Source of the DNA: JADJNW01 sp033761835
GTDB lineage: Bacteria > Bacteroidota > Bacteroidia > Chitinophagales > Saprospiraceae
NCBI GenBank assembly: GCA_033761835.1
Contig: JANRME010000301.1
Coordinates: forward strand, 1-6,323
Direction: 5' to 3'
DNA length: 6,323 nucleotides
The notes under the pieces are model-generated. The model made no database searches, was not told where the DNA came from, and saw only the letters and a list, made by a program, of their open reading frames with translations. A program made the position numbers and the translations under genes. Positions 5,860 to 6,323 of the stretch are shown here, in pieces. Each line of letters begins with the position of its first letter. Position 1 is the stretch's first letter.

Positions 5860-6323
5860 TCATAAATCAAGTAATCCAATTGGCAAATTCATTATAATTG
5901 TTTGCTCTTCAATATTAATATCGTGAATAAGATTTTCATGCAATGGAATCAATATTTCTCGCTCTTGATATTGCAGCACAGCCATCATTTGCTGAGGGTA
6001 TTCTATCACTTTTTCGATTTTCCCAATAGAACCAGCCTCTGTATCAATAATTTGAAAGCCAATTAAATCTTCGTAATCAAAATCCACTTCACCTTCCTCT
6101 ACAGGCAATAAGTCTTCTTCTCGCAGAAAAATCTCTTTAGAAGCCAAAGGTGTCGCTGCTTCCCGCGAATTTATATCCTCCAATTTGAGTAGCATTTCAT
6201 TACCACTTCTGATTTTTTCAATAAAATAAGGCACTTGTTTGCCACTGATTTCAAGAAAGATAACCTCCGCCTGCAAAAAATCTTCCAGGTATTCTTCTTC
6301 AATTTGTATCTTTAATTCACCCC
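5860..6323 (-). CDS. rimM: ribosome maturation factor RimM, N-terminus cut by the window edge
   Basis: RimM binds ribosomal protein S19 in the 30S head and helps 16S rRNA maturation in the cytoplasm. The frame stays open to the window edge and 153 residues are visible. They start with 'GELKIQIEEEYLEDFLQAEV', the end of the typical N-terminal G-x-x-G-E-L-K motif, so only about 15-20 residues are missing from a usual length near 170. The N-terminal barrel contains 'KLEDINSREAATPLASKEIF' (visible residues 46-65). The C-terminal PRC-barrel starts at 'DLIGFQIIDTEAGSIGKIEKV' split at about 85-95 and 96-105, and continues to 'ILIPLHENLI' and the classic ending 'LPIGLLDL'. A TTG at 6274-6276 could be mistaken for the start, but homology continues upstream of it, so it is an internal leucine. 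In many bacteria rimM follows rpsP and precedes trmD. Here nothing follows on the same strand; the next gene is convergent, 47 bp away. rpsP is expected beyond the right edge. Confidence 0.93.
   Translation of the reverse strand, partial: GELKIQIEEEYLEDFLQAEVIFLEISGKQVPYFIEKIRSGNEMLLKLEDINSREAATPLASKEIFLREEDLLPVEEGEVDFDYEDLIGFQIIDTEAGSIGKIEKVIEYPQQMMAVLQYQEREILIPLHENLIHDINIEEQTIIMNLPIGLLDL

Noticed and set aside
5810..5862. TGAAATT / AATTTCA symmetric ends of the two convergent genes as a bidirectional terminator
   Set aside because: The 7-bp AT-rich arms are 39 nt apart, each includes a stop codon, and no G-C stem with a T-run is formed; probably chance.
6274..6276. TTG as the start codon of rimM
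   Set aside because: RimM-like sequence (GELKIQIEEEYLEDF) continues in frame upstream to the window edge, so this is an internal leucine codon.

Overview
The window looks like chromosomal DNA of a Bacteroidota bacterium, probably from the Saprospiraceae/Chitinophagia side, though the genus cannot be read from the sequence. The evidence is a C-terminal type IX secretion (T9SS) sorting-domain-like tail on the largest protein, a TTTG / TAnnTTTG promoter in front of the tRNA gene, AT-rich sequence, and start codons with A-rich leaders and no Shine-Dalgarno box.

Layout, left to right. (1) 1-404: the 3' end of a + strand gene for a small DUF1579-like beta-barrel protein, cut by the window edge. 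(2) 564-1586: a secreted protein of about 340 residues that resembles the CotH atypical-kinase fold. (3) 1707-2625: a compact two-gene unit, a secreted YHS-domain protein followed 25 nt later by a DoxX-family membrane protein. It is preceded by a promoter-like -7 element and a perfect 8-bp inverted repeat ending on the start codon. (4) 2647-3573, minus strand: a ten-helix EamA/DMT-superfamily transporter, convergent with the DoxX gene. (5) 3670-3897: a complete tRNA-Arg(CCT) unit with promoter, two small leader hairpins, tRNA with encoded CCA, and intrinsic terminator. (6) 3986-5812: a 608-residue secreted protein with a shortened GH13 alpha-amylase-like barrel whose catalytic motifs are missing, an amylase-type C-terminal beta domain, an Fn3-like domain and a T9SS-type tail. 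(7) 5860-6323, minus strand: rimM (16S rRNA processing), cut by the right edge.

Most genes are single units with their own control regions. The YHS-DoxX pair is the only likely operon fully inside the window. Four of the seven protein genes are predicted to be envelope or exported products (CotH-like, YHS, DoxX, pseudo-amylase), and the EamA transporter is also in the membrane. The tRNA and rimM are core translation genes, so this is ordinary chromosome rather than a mobile island: no integrase, transposase, CRISPR array, phage gene or toxin-antitoxin pair was seen.

The points most worth following up are the apparently inactive amylase carrying a secretion tail, the palindrome over the YHS-DoxX start, and the CotH-like protein. 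I did not find a clear new multi-gene system.
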